Source of the DNA: JACDDK01 sp038198445 | GTDB lineage: Bacteria > Actinomycetota > Rubrobacteria > Rubrobacterales > Rubrobacteraceae | Length of the DNA stretch: 30,880 nt | Direction of reading: 5' to 3' | NCBI GenBank assembly: GCA_038198445.1 | Contig: JBBPZZ010000126.1 | Location: 1-30,880 of the forward strand | In this document: positions 18,255 to 26,232 of the stretch, piece after piece | Layout: every line of letters begins with the position of its first letter | Numbering within the stretch: position 1 is the stretch's first letter | Translations under genes and position numbers: made by a program | Notes under the pieces: model-generated | Told to the model about the DNA's origin: nothing | The model's database searches: none | Seen by the model: the letters and a program-made list of their open reading frames with translations, nothing else

Positions 18255-19339
18255 TGGCTGAGCTACGAGAGAAAACAGCGGAGCTAGGAGAACGCCTCGC
18301 GGAGTTGGAGGCGTTCTTCGGCGTTGATGGCCTGCGGACGCAGTCCACGAAACTCGGTGAGGAGATGAGTAAGCCTGGCTTCTGGGACGATCCCGAGGAG
18401 GCGAAAGAGGTCTCCGCCCGCTTTTCGCGGGTAGAAGGGCGGGTCAGGCTTCTCGAAGACCTCCGGGGAAGGTTGGATGATTCCGGTGAGTTGCTGGAGT
18501 TGGCCGAGGATGACGGAGACTTGATCTCCGAGGTCGAATCGGAGCTTCGGCGTGTCGAGTCCGTATTGGAAGAGCAGGAGATCGCCCGGCTCTTCACCGG
18601 CGAGTACGACGAAGGCGGGGCCATAGTTACCATTAACTCCGGGGCCGGCGGGGTGGACTCGCAGGACTGGGCCGAGATGCTGGCCCGGATGTACCGGCGA
18701 TGGGCGGAGAGACGCAGGTTTTCGCTGGAGGTCATCGAATACACCGAGGGCGAGGAAGCCGGGATCAAAAGCGCCACCTTCAACATAGACGGTGAGTACG
18801 CCTTCGGACTCACCTCGGCGGAGCGGGGGGTGCATCGGCTGGTCAGAATCAGCCCGTTCGACGCCGGGGCCCGCAGGCACACGAGCTTCGCCTCCGTTAC
18901 CGTCGCCCCGGTAATAGACGACGCGGTCGAGGTGGAGGTCGATGAGAAGGACCTGAAGGTCGATACCTACCGGGCTTCGGGGGCGGGCGGCCAGCACGTC
19001 AACAAGACGGACTCGGCGGTCAGGATCACGCACCTCCCAACTGGCACCGTGGCCCAGTGCCAGAACGAGCGGAGCCAGCACCAGAACAGGGAGGTCGCGA
19101 TGCGGGTCCTCCGGGCGCGGCTCTTCGAACTCGAACGGGAGAAGCGCGAGAAAGAGATCGCCGCCCAGAGCGGAGAGAAGGCGGACATCGAGTGGGGCTC
19201 CCAGATACGCTCCTACGTCCTCCATCCCTATAAGCTGGTGAAGGATCACCGCACGGGAGAGGAAACAGCCAACGTGGACAAGGTCCTCGACGGCGACCTC
19301 GACGCTTTTATCTACGCTTATCTCAAGAATCGTTCGTAG
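18254..19339 (+). CDS. prfB: peptide chain release factor 2, without programmed frameshift
   Basis: This 361-residue class I release factor recognises UGA and UAA. The stop-codon tripeptide is SPF (200-202), diagnostic of RF2 rather than RF1, and the catalytic GGQ is at 245-247 in RASGAGGQHVNKT. Many bacterial prfB genes have an in-frame UGA near codon 26 and need a +1 frameshift. Here the corresponding stretch (codons 18-30) is open, with no CTT-TGA slip site, so autoregulation of this kind is absent. The upstream reading frame extends into secA, but GTG 18254, which overlaps the secA stop as TAGTG, gives the correct N-terminal length against family members. Confidence 0.95.
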
Positions 19340-19351
19340 CCCGTAGACGAC

Positions 19352-20086
19352 GTGTCTTTGACCATTCGCATAATCCTGGTGGTTTTGATCCTGCTCGGCG
19401 CCGTCGCACTGATAGGTTCCTATACGTTCCTGCCGCCACTGCTGTCGTCTACAGTCGGACAAAGCATTCAGCAGGATCTCGGCCTCGCGGATACGCCGCA
19501 GGTTGACCTGAAGAGTCAGCCTCCACCAAAGATACTTGCCGGCAAGTTCTCACGGGGCCGGATCGACATGGGTGAGTTTGACCTTGGCGGCGGGGTGCGT
19601 CCAAGCCGGGTAACCATAGACCTCGATCCCTTCGATGTAAACGTCATAAGGAGCGTCGCCAACGGCGCCCTGACGTCCGAGGGGCCGCTCTCGGGCGATA
19701 TGCGGGTCGAGCTTTCGGAGAAGTCCGTAACCGACATTGCCCGGTCCCGGATAAAGCAATTCCCGGTGAAGGGTGTAGATCTCGAAAAAAACACCGTTCG
19801 GGTCTCATCGCAGGTAGAGCTGATCGGGATCGCTGTTCCCGTTTCCGTGGAGGGAGACCTCAAGGCGCGGGACAACACCATGACGTTCGAGCCCCGGAGC
19901 GTCCGCGCCTTCGGGGTGCCGGTCCCGAAGGGGATCACCGACTCCCTGCTCGCCGGCACGGATTTTACGTATCCTCTGGACGGTTTACCGTATGACACCC
20001 ATATAACGGGCGTGGAATTACAGAAAGATCGGATGATTCTGACCGGCAAGGCGAAGCGCATCTCGCTCGGAGGCCCCGGCGGTTGA
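19352..20086 (+). CDS. DUF2993 (LmeA-like) membrane-anchored lipid-binding protein
   Basis: The product has 244 residues. A single N-terminal hydrophobic segment (about 5-32) probably acts as an uncleaved signal anchor, placing the rest outside the membrane. The remainder is a beta-rich domain with alternating GKFSRGRIDMGEFDLGG, ALTSEGPLSGDMRVELSEKSVTD and ADTPQVDLKSQPPP stretches, consistent with the DUF2993 family. In mycobacteria the member LmeA binds phospholipids and affects lipomannan elongation and envelope maintenance. That role is known for the family and only inferred here. The start GTG 19352 is 12 nt after prfB and has a poor ribosome binding site, so it may depend on coupling with prfB. 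It sits upstream of ftsEX. Confidence 0.7.
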   Translation: MSLTIRIILVVLILLGAVALIGSYTFLPPLLSSTVGQSIQQDLGLADTPQVDLKSQPPPKILAGKFSRGRIDMGEFDLGGGVRPSRVTIDLDPFDVNVIRSVANGALTSEGPLSGDMRVELSEKSVTDIARSRIKQFPVKGVDLEKNTVRVSSQVELIGIAVPVSVEGDLKARDNTMTFEPRSVRAFGVPVPKGITDSLLAGTDFTYPLDGLPYDTHITGVELQKDRMILTGKAKRISLGGPGG

Positions 20087-20140
20087 TAACGGTCGTTCTT
20101 GATGCTATCGTCTGCCCTGGCTGGCGGGGTCTCGGGAGGG

Positions 20141-20161
20141 GAGGCTCCGCCACTAAGCCTC
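20141..20161. other. inverted repeat in the gap before ftsE
   Basis: GAGGCT (20141-20146) pairs with AGCCTC (20156-20161) around a 9-nt loop, in the 153-nt gap between the DUF2993 gene and ftsE. It could be a weak terminator or a leader structure. No T-run follows, and no convincing promoter was seen in the gap. Confidence 0.3.
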
Positions 20162-20239
20162 AGACCATATCCCTCGCGCACAGACCACGACTACCTGTTC
20201 GGGCCGAGGCTCCCGGCGGGACCGCCATTTGGAGAGGTA

Positions 20240-20926
20240 ATGATCCAGTTTAGCAACGTCACGAAGGTCTACGGCAAGGACACCGTCGCGCTCGAACGGG
20301 TGAATCTTTCAATGGACCCCGGAGAGTTCGTCTTCCTGGTCGGGGCCAGCGGTTCCGGGAAATCCACTATCATCCGTTTGATCTTGAAGGAGATGGAGCC
20401 CTCGGCGGGGGCCATCTACGTGAACGGCACGCGGCTCTCGTCCATACCCAGACGGCGCATTCCGCGCCACCGGCGTAACATCGGTTGCGTCTTCCAGGAC
20501 TTCAAGCTGCTGCCGAACAAGACCGCCGCCGAGAACGTGGCCTACGCGATGGAGGTAACGGGCCAGAAGCGGCGCGCCATCCGCACGAAAGTGCCGCAGA
20601 TACTCGACCTGGTCGGGCTTGCCGAGAAGACGAGCAAGTTCCCCGGCGAACTCTCCGGCGGAGAGCAGCAGCGGGTCTCCATTGCGAGGGCGTTCGTCTC
20701 CCAGCCGCCGATCCTGATCGCCGACGAGCCGACCGGGAACCTCGACCCGGACACGAGCGTCGGCATCATGCAGCTACTTCACAGGATCAACCGCATAGGT
20801 ACGACCGTCCTCGTGGCGACCCACGACAAGGAGATGGTCGACGTGATGCGTAAGCGGGTCGTCGCCCTCGAAGAGGGCAGTATCGTCCGGGATAAAGTCA
20901 AGGGGGCGTACGCGGATGAGGTTTAA
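20240..20926 (+). CDS. ftsE: cell-division ABC transporter ATPase FtsE
   Basis: This 228-residue ATPase partners FtsX; together they transmit ATP hydrolysis across the membrane to activate peptidoglycan hydrolases during division. Walker A is GASGSGKST (35-43), the ABC signature is LSGGEQQR (138-145), Walker B is ILIADEP (158-164) and the switch His is in VATHDKEMVD. The true start is ATG 20240 with GGAGAGG 2-3 nt further upstream; the frame continues about 47 codons upstream with unlikely composition. The 3' end overlaps ftsX by 11 nt. Confidence 0.95.
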   Translation: MIQFSNVTKVYGKDTVALERVNLSMDPGEFVFLVGASGSGKSTIIRLILKEMEPSAGAIYVNGTRLSSIPRRRIPRHRRNIGCVFQDFKLLPNKTAAENVAYAMEVTGQKRRAIRTKVPQILDLVGLAEKTSKFPGELSGGEQQRVSIARAFVSQPPILIADEPTGNLDPDTSVGIMQLLHRINRIGTTVLVATHDKEMVDVMRKRVVALEEGSIVRDKVKGAYADEV

Positions 20927-21800
20927 CTTCGGTTTCTTCCTGCGCGAGGCTTTCAAGAACATCCGCCTCAACCTGCTGATGAGCGTGACCGCCGTTACCA
21001 CGACCTTCATCTGCATCCTGGTGCTGGGCGCGGGGTTGCTGGTCAGCGCGCACGTCGAGGGACTGATCGGCTCGGTGCGCGACGATGTCGGCGTTACGGC
21101 CTTTTTCTCGCAGGACGCCAAGCAGGACAAGATGGACAGTGTCCGCAAGTCCGTCGAAAACTACCCTGAAGTATCCAGCGTCAAGTTCGTCTCACAAGAC
21201 GAAGCGCTTTCGAAGTTCAAGAAGACCTTCAAGGACCAGCCGGAGATTTATAAGGACATGAGCAGCAACGTCCTGCCCGCTTCGCTTGAACTCGAGCTAA
21301 AGGACCCCACTTCGGCCGACGCGGTAGCCGGGAAGCTGAAAAAAGAAGGTTTCACGGCCGAGAACCTGAGCTATCCGCAGCAGACGATCAACCGTCTGAA
21401 CGAGGTTACGGGGTACATGGTATGGGGCCTCTACGGGGCGACGGCGCTCTTCCTGGTCTCCAGCATCCTGCTCATTTCCAACGCTATACGGCTTTCGATC
21501 TTCGCCCGGCGCAAGGAGATCGAGGTGATGAAGCTCGTCGGCGCGTCCGACGGTTTCGTACGGACGCCATTCGTATTCGAGGGGCTCATGCAGGGACTAC
21601 TCGGTGCGGTGCTTGCCGCCCTGACAGTCGTGTGGCTCAACTATCTATTCGTGGACTGGGCGCGCAACGCCCTGCCGTTCGTGCCCATCACCAACTCCGG
21701 CATTGATACGGTCTTGATCCTGGCGGCGCTCGTGGCCGTCGGCGTGGTGATCGGGGTGATCGGCAGCTTCCTCTCGGTTACGCGTTTCCTGCGCGTCTGA
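20916..21800 (+). CDS. ftsX: cell-division protein FtsX
   Basis: This 294-residue membrane partner of FtsE has the family topology. A cytoplasmic N terminus leads to TM1 (about 18-45), then a large extracellular domain (about 46-165) that contacts a murein hydrolase or its activator, then three more membrane helices (about 170-193, 220-245, 262-288). The NAIRLSIFARRKEIEVMKLVGAS motif after TM2 is typical of FtsX and the MacB/LolC-type permeases. ATG 20916 lies inside the end of ftsE, with AAGGGGG about 10 nt upstream. No hydrolase partner gene such as a NlpC/P60 or peptidase M23 protein follows directly. Confidence 0.95.
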   Translation: MRFNFGFFLREAFKNIRLNLLMSVTAVTTTFICILVLGAGLLVSAHVEGLIGSVRDDVGVTAFFSQDAKQDKMDSVRKSVENYPEVSSVKFVSQDEALSKFKKTFKDQPEIYKDMSSNVLPASLELELKDPTSADAVAGKLKKEGFTAENLSYPQQTINRLNEVTGYMVWGLYGATALFLVSSILLISNAIRLSIFARRKEIEVMKLVGASDGFVRTPFVFEGLMQGLLGAVLAALTVVWLNYLFVDWARNALPFVPITNSGIDTVLILAALVAVGVVIGVIGSFLSVTRFLRV

Positions 21801-21840
21801 GATACGGGAACGCCGGCGGCTTTCTGCTTCCTCCATGATA

Positions 21841-21867
21841 GACTCAAACCGTGCTCTTTATTGAGTC
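21841..21867 (+). promoter_or_regulatory. hairpin just upstream of the rnr ribosome binding site
   Basis: GACTCAA (21841-21847) and TTGAGTC (21861-21867) form a perfect 7-bp stem with a 13-nt loop, ending 7 nt before the GGAGG of rnr (21875-21879). It overlaps a TAGACT hexamer (21839-21844) like that before the LCP gene, so it may alternatively be an operator. Function unknown. Confidence 0.4.
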
Positions 21868-21885
21868 TCACACTGGAGGCGCTGC

Positions 21886-23508
21886 GTGATCCTTCCAGCC
21901 GTACTCGTCCGGCGGGGTAAGTATTCCGTCGCGGACCCACTCTTCATCGAGGAGCGGCGGCCCATTCTGGTCGCCCGCAAGCTCCGCAAGGGCGCTGAGG
22001 CCGGGGAGATTGTCCTCGTCCGCGTCATGGAGAAAAACCGTTCTCTGCGCGGCCAGGTCACGAAGGTTCTGGGCTCTTCTAAAGACCCGCGCAACGTATA
22101 CGAGGCTCTATTCGCCTCCGTCGGAACCTCCCGCGAGTTCCCGAAAAAGGTAGAGGAAGAGGCCGAAGTCGTGGCGGGTAAGGCCTTCGACGGCGCGGAG
22201 GAGCGCGAAGACCTCCGTAGACTTCCCACCGTGACCATCGACGGCGCGGACGCCAAAGACTTCGACGATGCGATCTCCATGGAGAAGACGGACGATGGTT
22301 ACCGTCTGTGGGTACACATTGCGGACGTAACTCACTACGTGGAGCCGGGTACCGCGCTGGATAAGCAAGCCGCCTACCGGGGCAACTCCGTCTACCTGCC
22401 GGGCAAGGTCGCGCCCATGTTGCCGGCCCGACTCTCCGACGACGTATGCTCCCTGAAACCCGCCGTGGAGCGGGCGGCGGTTACAGTGTTCATGGAAGTC
22501 GGGGTGGATGGCGAGGCGCGCTCGTCGCGGGCCTTCCGCAGCCGCATCGTCAGCGACGCCCGGCTCACCTATGATGGGGTAGACGCTTTCCTGCGGGGAG
22601 AGGGAGAGATAGAGCAGCCCGATCTGGTGGCGGCGGCATACGAGCTTTCGCGCAGGCTCAAGGTGAATGCGGCCGTGCGCGGCAAGCTGGAGTTGGGCGG
22701 CCGGGAGCCGGAGTACGAGTTGGACGCAGAGGGTGTTCCGGTGGCGTCGAAAGTCCGCCGCTCGACTCCCGCGCGCGGTTTGATCGAGGAGCTAATGGTC
22801 CTCGCCAACGAGACGGTTGCGAAGATGCTGCGCGACCGGAGCGGCGGCGTTTTCAGGGTACACGAGAGGCCAGATACGGAAGCGATGGAGACATTGGGTG
22901 AGCGTCTCGCCGCTATAGGCGTCCAGGCCGAGCCCACGCCGGAGAACCTGGGGACCATCGCCCATCAGGCCAAATCCGACGTGGTGAATTACCTGATCCT
23001 GCGCTCTCTGCCGCGGGCCTATTACGCGCCGTCGAACGCCGGACACTACGGGCTTGCCCTGGAACACTACACCCACTTCACGTCCCCGATCCGTCGCTAC
23101 TCGGATGTCCTCGTACATCGCGCTCTATTGGGGGATGAGGGACCTCGGGACGTCTCCGACATCGCCGCGCACATCTCCGAGAGAGAGTATAAGAGTACGA
23201 TCTGCGAGCGGACGGCCGACGATTACACGTTGATGTGGCTGATGCAAGACCGGGTGGGAGACGTGTTAGAAGGTACAGTAGTCAGCACGACGACGTTCGG
23301 ACTGTTCGTGGAGCTCGAGACCGGGGCTACGGGACTCGTACACGTCAGCAAGCTACCTGGGTGGTGGGAGCTCGAACCCAGCGGCGTGGTACTATCCAAC
23401 GACGCCATCGGCGCTTCGTACCGGGTAGGAGACAGGGTGCTGGTGGAGTTGATCGACGTTCTGCCGCTCATGAAGCGGGCCGAGTTGAGGGTGGTGAAAC
23501 ACTTATGA
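21886..23508 (+). CDS. rnr: RNase R/RNase II family 3'-5' exoribonuclease, short form
   Basis: This 540-residue processive 3'-5' exoribonuclease degrades structured RNA and, with tmRNA-SmpB, faulty mRNAs. The catalytic RNB domain has IDGADAKDFDDAI with the four metal Asp residues (119, 125, 127, 128, spacing as in RNase R), then HIADVTHYVEPGT, YLPGKVAPMLPARLSDDVCSL and HYTHFTSPIRRYSDVLVHR. A C-terminal S1 RNA-binding domain (about 453-538) contains GTVVSTTTFGLFVELETGATGLVHVS. Typical RNase R has 700-800 residues. Here the N-terminal winged helix and first cold-shock domain are absent, leaving one CSD2-like domain (about 20-65), and there is no Lys-rich tail after the S1 domain. The GTG at 21886 has GGAGG 6 nt upstream, so this short start appears genuine. 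The gene overlaps smpB by 4 nt. Confidence 0.92.
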   Translation: MILPAVLVRRGKYSVADPLFIEERRPILVARKLRKGAEAGEIVLVRVMEKNRSLRGQVTKVLGSSKDPRNVYEALFASVGTSREFPKKVEEEAEVVAGKAFDGAEEREDLRRLPTVTIDGADAKDFDDAISMEKTDDGYRLWVHIADVTHYVEPGTALDKQAAYRGNSVYLPGKVAPMLPARLSDDVCSLKPAVERAAVTVFMEVGVDGEARSSRAFRSRIVSDARLTYDGVDAFLRGEGEIEQPDLVAAAYELSRRLKVNAAVRGKLELGGREPEYELDAEGVPVASKVRRSTPARGLIEELMVLANETVAKMLRDRSGGVFRVHERPDTEAMETLGERLAAIGVQAEPTPENLGTIAHQAKSDVVNYLILRSLPRAYYAPSNAGHYGLALEHYTHFTSPIRRYSDVLVHRALLGDEGPRDVSDIAAHISEREYKSTICERTADDYTLMWLMQDRVGDVLEGTVVSTTTFGLFVELETGATGLVHVSKLPGWWELEPSGVVLSNDAIGASYRVGDRVLVELIDVLPLMKRAELRVVKHL

Positions 23509-23957
23509 GCGACTTCGCGCGCAACAAGAAAGCGTGGCATGACTTCAGCATAGAGGAGACTTACGAGGCTGGTATCTCTCTGACCGGACCCGAGGTGAAG
23601 TCTATCCGCGAAGGCCGGGCGAACCTGAAGGAGAGCTACGCCAGGGTGCGCGACGGGGAGGTCTACCTGATCGGCGCCCACATCTCACCCTACGAGAATG
23701 CGCGGCAGCGGGAGCAACTCCCTACTCGCGACCGCAAGCTACTCATGCATCGCAAGGAGATAGACCGCCTCACGGGAAAGATTGCGGTCGAAGGCAAGAC
23801 TATCATCCCGCTCAAGCTCTACTCCAGGCGTGGCAATATCAAATTGGAGATCGCCGTAGCCAGCCGCAAGAAACAGTACGACAAGCGCCGCGACATCGCC
23901 AAAAAGACCGCCGACCGGGAGATGCAGCGCGCCATGAAACACAGCCTGCGCGGTTAG
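23505..23957 (+). CDS. smpB: SsrA-binding protein SmpB
   Basis: This 150-residue protein partners tmRNA in trans-translation and places it in the ribosomal A site. Family stretches are the N-terminal ARNKKAWHDFSIEETYEAGISL, LTGPEVKSIREGRANLKESYARV, YLIGAHISPYE, and the basic ending KKQYDKRRDIAKKTADREMQRAMKH, which in known SmpB proteins inserts into the mRNA channel. The ATG at 23505 overlaps the rnr stop as ATGA, so the two are translationally coupled; the open frame upstream of it is rejected. The tmRNA gene it serves lies about 780 nt downstream. Confidence 0.96.
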   Translation: MSDFARNKKAWHDFSIEETYEAGISLTGPEVKSIREGRANLKESYARVRDGEVYLIGAHISPYENARQREQLPTRDRKLLMHRKEIDRLTGKIAVEGKTIIPLKLYSRRGNIKLEIAVASRKKQYDKRRDIAKKTADREMQRAMKHSLRG

Positions 23958-23990
23958 AGTGCGTATGTACCTGGATCAGGAAGAATAGAG

Positions 23991-24656
23991 ATGCGGCTAC
24001 TCAGCGTGAACCTCGGCCAGGAACGAACGATCCGAAACGCCAAAGCATCGGGCAAGACCGGCATCCATAAACTCCCCGTGAGCGTGTCGGTTCAGGTCAA
24101 AGCCAACGGGATGGCGGATGATGAGATCTCCGATACCAGGAATCATGGTGGCGTGGACCAGGCCGTCTATGTCTATGGCAACTCTGACTACGCATGGTGG
24201 TCGGAGGCCCTGGGGCGCGAACTGCCGCCCGGCACTTTCGGCGAGAACCTGACGATTACGGAGTTGGAGAGCGCCCGAGTGTGCATAGGCGATCGTCTGC
24301 GTTTAGGTTCGGTAATCCTGGAAGTGACTGCGCCTCGCATCCCGTGCGTGACGCTGGCTATGCGGATGGGCGATCCGTCATTCGTCAAGCGGTTTCGGGA
24401 GGCGGAACGTCCGGGGCTGTACTGCCGCGTCATCCAGGAAGGCTACGTCCAATCTGGAGATTCGGTGACCCTTCAAGGCTATCCTGGCGACAAGATCACC
24501 GCTGTCGAAATATTTAGAGACTTCTTCGAGGCTGACCTCGACGAGGCGACGCTTCGCCGCCATCTCGCCGCGCCGATAGCCGTCCGCGCTCGGGCCGAGG
24601 ACGAGAAGCGGCTGGAGAAACGTCTTGCGCGAGAGGCCAGCAACTCTTGGTCCTGA
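23991..24656 (+). CDS. MOSC domain protein (YiiM-like)
   Basis: This 221-residue protein has the MOSC beta-barrel of molybdenum-cofactor sulfurases and YiiM-type proteins. It includes HGGVDQAVYVYGNSDYAWW (52-70), GTFGENLTITELE (81-93), VCIGDRLRLGSVILEVTAPRIPCVTL with the conserved Cys119 presumed to carry or receive sulfur or bind Moco, and a C-terminal 3-alpha extension (about 166-221) as in YiiM. YiiM enzymes reduce N-hydroxylated compounds using Moco; that activity is inferred only by family. The start ATG has AGGAAG 8-9 nt upstream. It stands alone functionally between smpB and ssrA. Confidence 0.85.
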   Translation: MRLLSVNLGQERTIRNAKASGKTGIHKLPVSVSVQVKANGMADDEISDTRNHGGVDQAVYVYGNSDYAWWSEALGRELPPGTFGENLTITELESARVCIGDRLRLGSVILEVTAPRIPCVTLAMRMGDPSFVKRFREAERPGLYCRVIQEGYVQSGDSVTLQGYPGDKITAVEIFRDFFEADLDEATLRRHLAAPIAVRARAEDEKRLEKRLAREASNSWS

Positions 24657-24706
24657 AAGAAGTAAAGACTTGCCGGCCGCTTTCGCTCATACTTTCAAAT
24701 CTCCTC

Positions 24707-24720
24707 TAGAATGGTAGAAT
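24707..24720 (+). promoter_or_regulatory. tandem TAGAAT -10 elements for ssrA
   Basis: TAGAAT occurs twice, at 24707-24712 and 24715-24720, 8 bp apart. The second is 13 nt before the tmRNA 5' end and is part of GGTAGAAT, an octamer also found before tRNA-His and corA. No good -35 hexamer was seen. Confidence 0.5.
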
Positions 24721-24733
24721 CTTGCTTGTAGAT

Positions 24734-25085
24734 GGGGGCGCACAGGCTTCGACGTGAGTGGTCAGCGTCCAGTGAGACGAGCCGAGTTTGCTGGAGACTC
24801 GTAAAACGCCGGCAACCAAGATACACGCCGATAACGATATGGCTCTAGCTGCTTAATTAAACAGTAGCTCATCGGTCCGGGCGGCCCACGGCCCGGCCAA
24901 CCGGTGTCATCAAGTGGGCTCACCCCATCGGTTCTGGTCCCGGAGCCTTTGGGGGACACTCAACGGGCTAGCCTCGTATCGGCGCCCCGGTCCGGTACGG
25001 CAGGCGAAGCTAAACCGGGAGCTATGCTCGTAGAATCTCACGGACGGCGCGCTCGCGGACGCGGGTTCGATTCCCGCCGCCTCCA
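24734..25085 (+). ncRNA. ssrA: transfer-messenger RNA (tmRNA)
   Basis: This RNA rescues stalled ribosomes and adds a degradation tag. The acceptor stem GGGGGCG (24734-24740) pairs with CGCCTCC (25078-25084) and includes the G3-U70 wobble needed for alanylation; A25085 is the discriminator and CCA is not encoded. The T arm, GCGGGTTCGATTCCCGC, is at 25061-25077. The tag frame starts at GCA 24812 and ends at TAA 24854-24856, reading ATKIHADNDMALAA, with the ALAA ending that proteases recognise. GC-rich stems after the tag are consistent with pseudoknots. Length is about 352 nt, one-piece form. smpB and rnr lie just upstream, giving a compact trans-translation island. Confidence 0.95.
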
Positions 25086-25171
25086 CTTCTCTGGCCGTTC
25101 GATTCGTCGGGCGGCTTCGCTTCGCGGGATGCCGTTGGTTTGGGTACAGCATAAACTGCTTGCGGAACGGA

Positions 25172-25177
25172 TATAAT
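25172..25177 (+). promoter_or_regulatory. consensus -10 box for leaderless murI
   Basis: TATAAT, a perfect -10, ends 8 nt before the murI GTG. The expected transcription start is at or one base from the start codon and there is no ribosome binding site. The -35 region is not recognisable. Confidence 0.6.
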
Positions 25178-25185
25178 GATGTTCC

Positions 25186-26004
25186 GTGAGTGATCCACGG
25201 CCCATAGGGGTCTTTGATTCGGGCGTCGGCGGTTTGACGGTGCTGGCCGAGATCAAGGACCGTCTCCCATACGAGCACACGATCTATTTCGGCGACACCG
25301 CGAGGGTGCCTTACGGGGTGCGGGATCTCGCGGAGGTCCGCTGGTTTACCTTCGAGATCATCCGCTACCTCATCAGCCTGGACGTGAAGCTCGTGGTGGT
25401 CGCCTGCAACACGGCGACGGCGGCGGCGATCAAAGCGGTGCAAAGGACCTTCGAGGTCCCGATAATCGGGGTGATCGAACCGGGAGCCAGGGCCGCGGCT
25501 ATCGAGGCCCGCAACCGCCGCGTGGGCATTCTGGCGACGGAGGGAACGGTCCGAAGCCGGGCCTACGAGAAGGCTATCCACTACCTGGACGCGGGTATCG
25601 AGGTCTACGCGCAGGCCGCCCCCGAGTTCGTCCCGCTCATAGAGCGCGGCATAACCGAAGGACCGGAGCTTGAGGAACACGCTGGCAAATATCTGGAGCC
25701 ATTGCGGAGACACGGCGTGGGCGCGGTCATCCTCGGCTGCACGCATTACCCTCTAATCTCCGAGACTATCAACCGCATTATGGGGCCGGAGGTGCGTCTA
25801 ATCTCCTCCGCGGGACAGACTGCCCTTGAGGCTGGCCGCATCCTCTCCCGCCGGGGTTACCTGCGCCGTCCGCGTGACGCGGAGGACACTGGAAACTCGA
25901 CCTTCATATGCAGCGCCGACCCGGAGGAGTTCGCCGCGTTGGGAAGCCGGTTCCTCGACGAAGAGATACAGGCTGCCTTACCGGCCGAGGCCATAAAGAT
26001 CTAA
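25186..26004 (+). CDS. murI: glutamate racemase
   Basis: This 272-residue enzyme converts L-glutamate to D-glutamate for peptidoglycan, without cofactor. The two catalytic cysteines are Cys74 in VACNTATAA and Cys185 in LGCTHYPL. FDSGVGGLTV (10-19) and YFGDTARVPYG (34-44) are the substrate-binding signatures. The GTG start gives MSDPRPIGVFDSGVGG, the usual N terminus, and a TATAAT 8 nt upstream indicates a leaderless message. It is monocistronic in this layout, between tmRNA and a tRNA cluster. Confidence 0.95.
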   Translation: MSDPRPIGVFDSGVGGLTVLAEIKDRLPYEHTIYFGDTARVPYGVRDLAEVRWFTFEIIRYLISLDVKLVVVACNTATAAAIKAVQRTFEVPIIGVIEPGARAAAIEARNRRVGILATEGTVRSRAYEKAIHYLDAGIEVYAQAAPEFVPLIERGITEGPELEEHAGKYLEPLRRHGVGAVILGCTHYPLISETINRIMGPEVRLISSAGQTALEAGRILSRRGYLRRPRDAEDTGNSTFICSADPEEFAALGSRFLDEEIQAALPAEAIKI

Positions 26005-26022
26005 CGTTTCCCCAGACTTTGT

Positions 26023-26028
26023 TATACT
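26023..26028 (+). promoter_or_regulatory. -10 box for the tRNA cluster
   Basis: TATACT lies 15 nt before the 5' end of tRNA-Pro, which gives a short 5' leader. The -35 is not clear. It could drive Pro, Gly and Arg tRNAs together. Confidence 0.45.
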
Positions 26029-26043
26029 AACCGCTGGTTTTGG

Positions 26044-26118
<75 letters not shown>

Positions 26119-26130
26119 GGCCAGGATCAC

Positions 26131-26201
26131 GCGGGTGTAGCTCAATGGTAGAGCCCCAGCCTTCCAAGCTGATGATGGGGGTTCGATTCCCCTCACCCGC
26201 T
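26131..26201 (+). tRNA. tRNA-Gly (TCC)
   Basis: Acceptor GCGGGTG pairs with CACCCGC, discriminator T at 26201. The anticodon loop is CTTCCAA with anticodon TCC at 26163-26165. The outermost anticodon-stem pair is C26156 against A26172, a mismatch; the other four pairs are intact. CCA is not encoded. It follows tRNA-Pro by 13 nt, so the two are likely co-transcribed. Confidence 0.95.
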
Positions 26202-26232
26202 CTCCGCCTCACGTAGCGTGACCGCGCGGCAT

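Noticed and set aside
20099..20239. 47-codon extension of ftsE
   Set aside because: Atypical Pro/Gly-rich sequence unlike any FtsE N terminus; GGAGAGG before ATG 20240 marks the start.
24910..25746. 278-codon minus-strand frame over tmRNA and murI
   Set aside because: It runs antisense to tmRNA and to a clear murI; its GIEPASA-type peptide is again an RNA-gene artefact.
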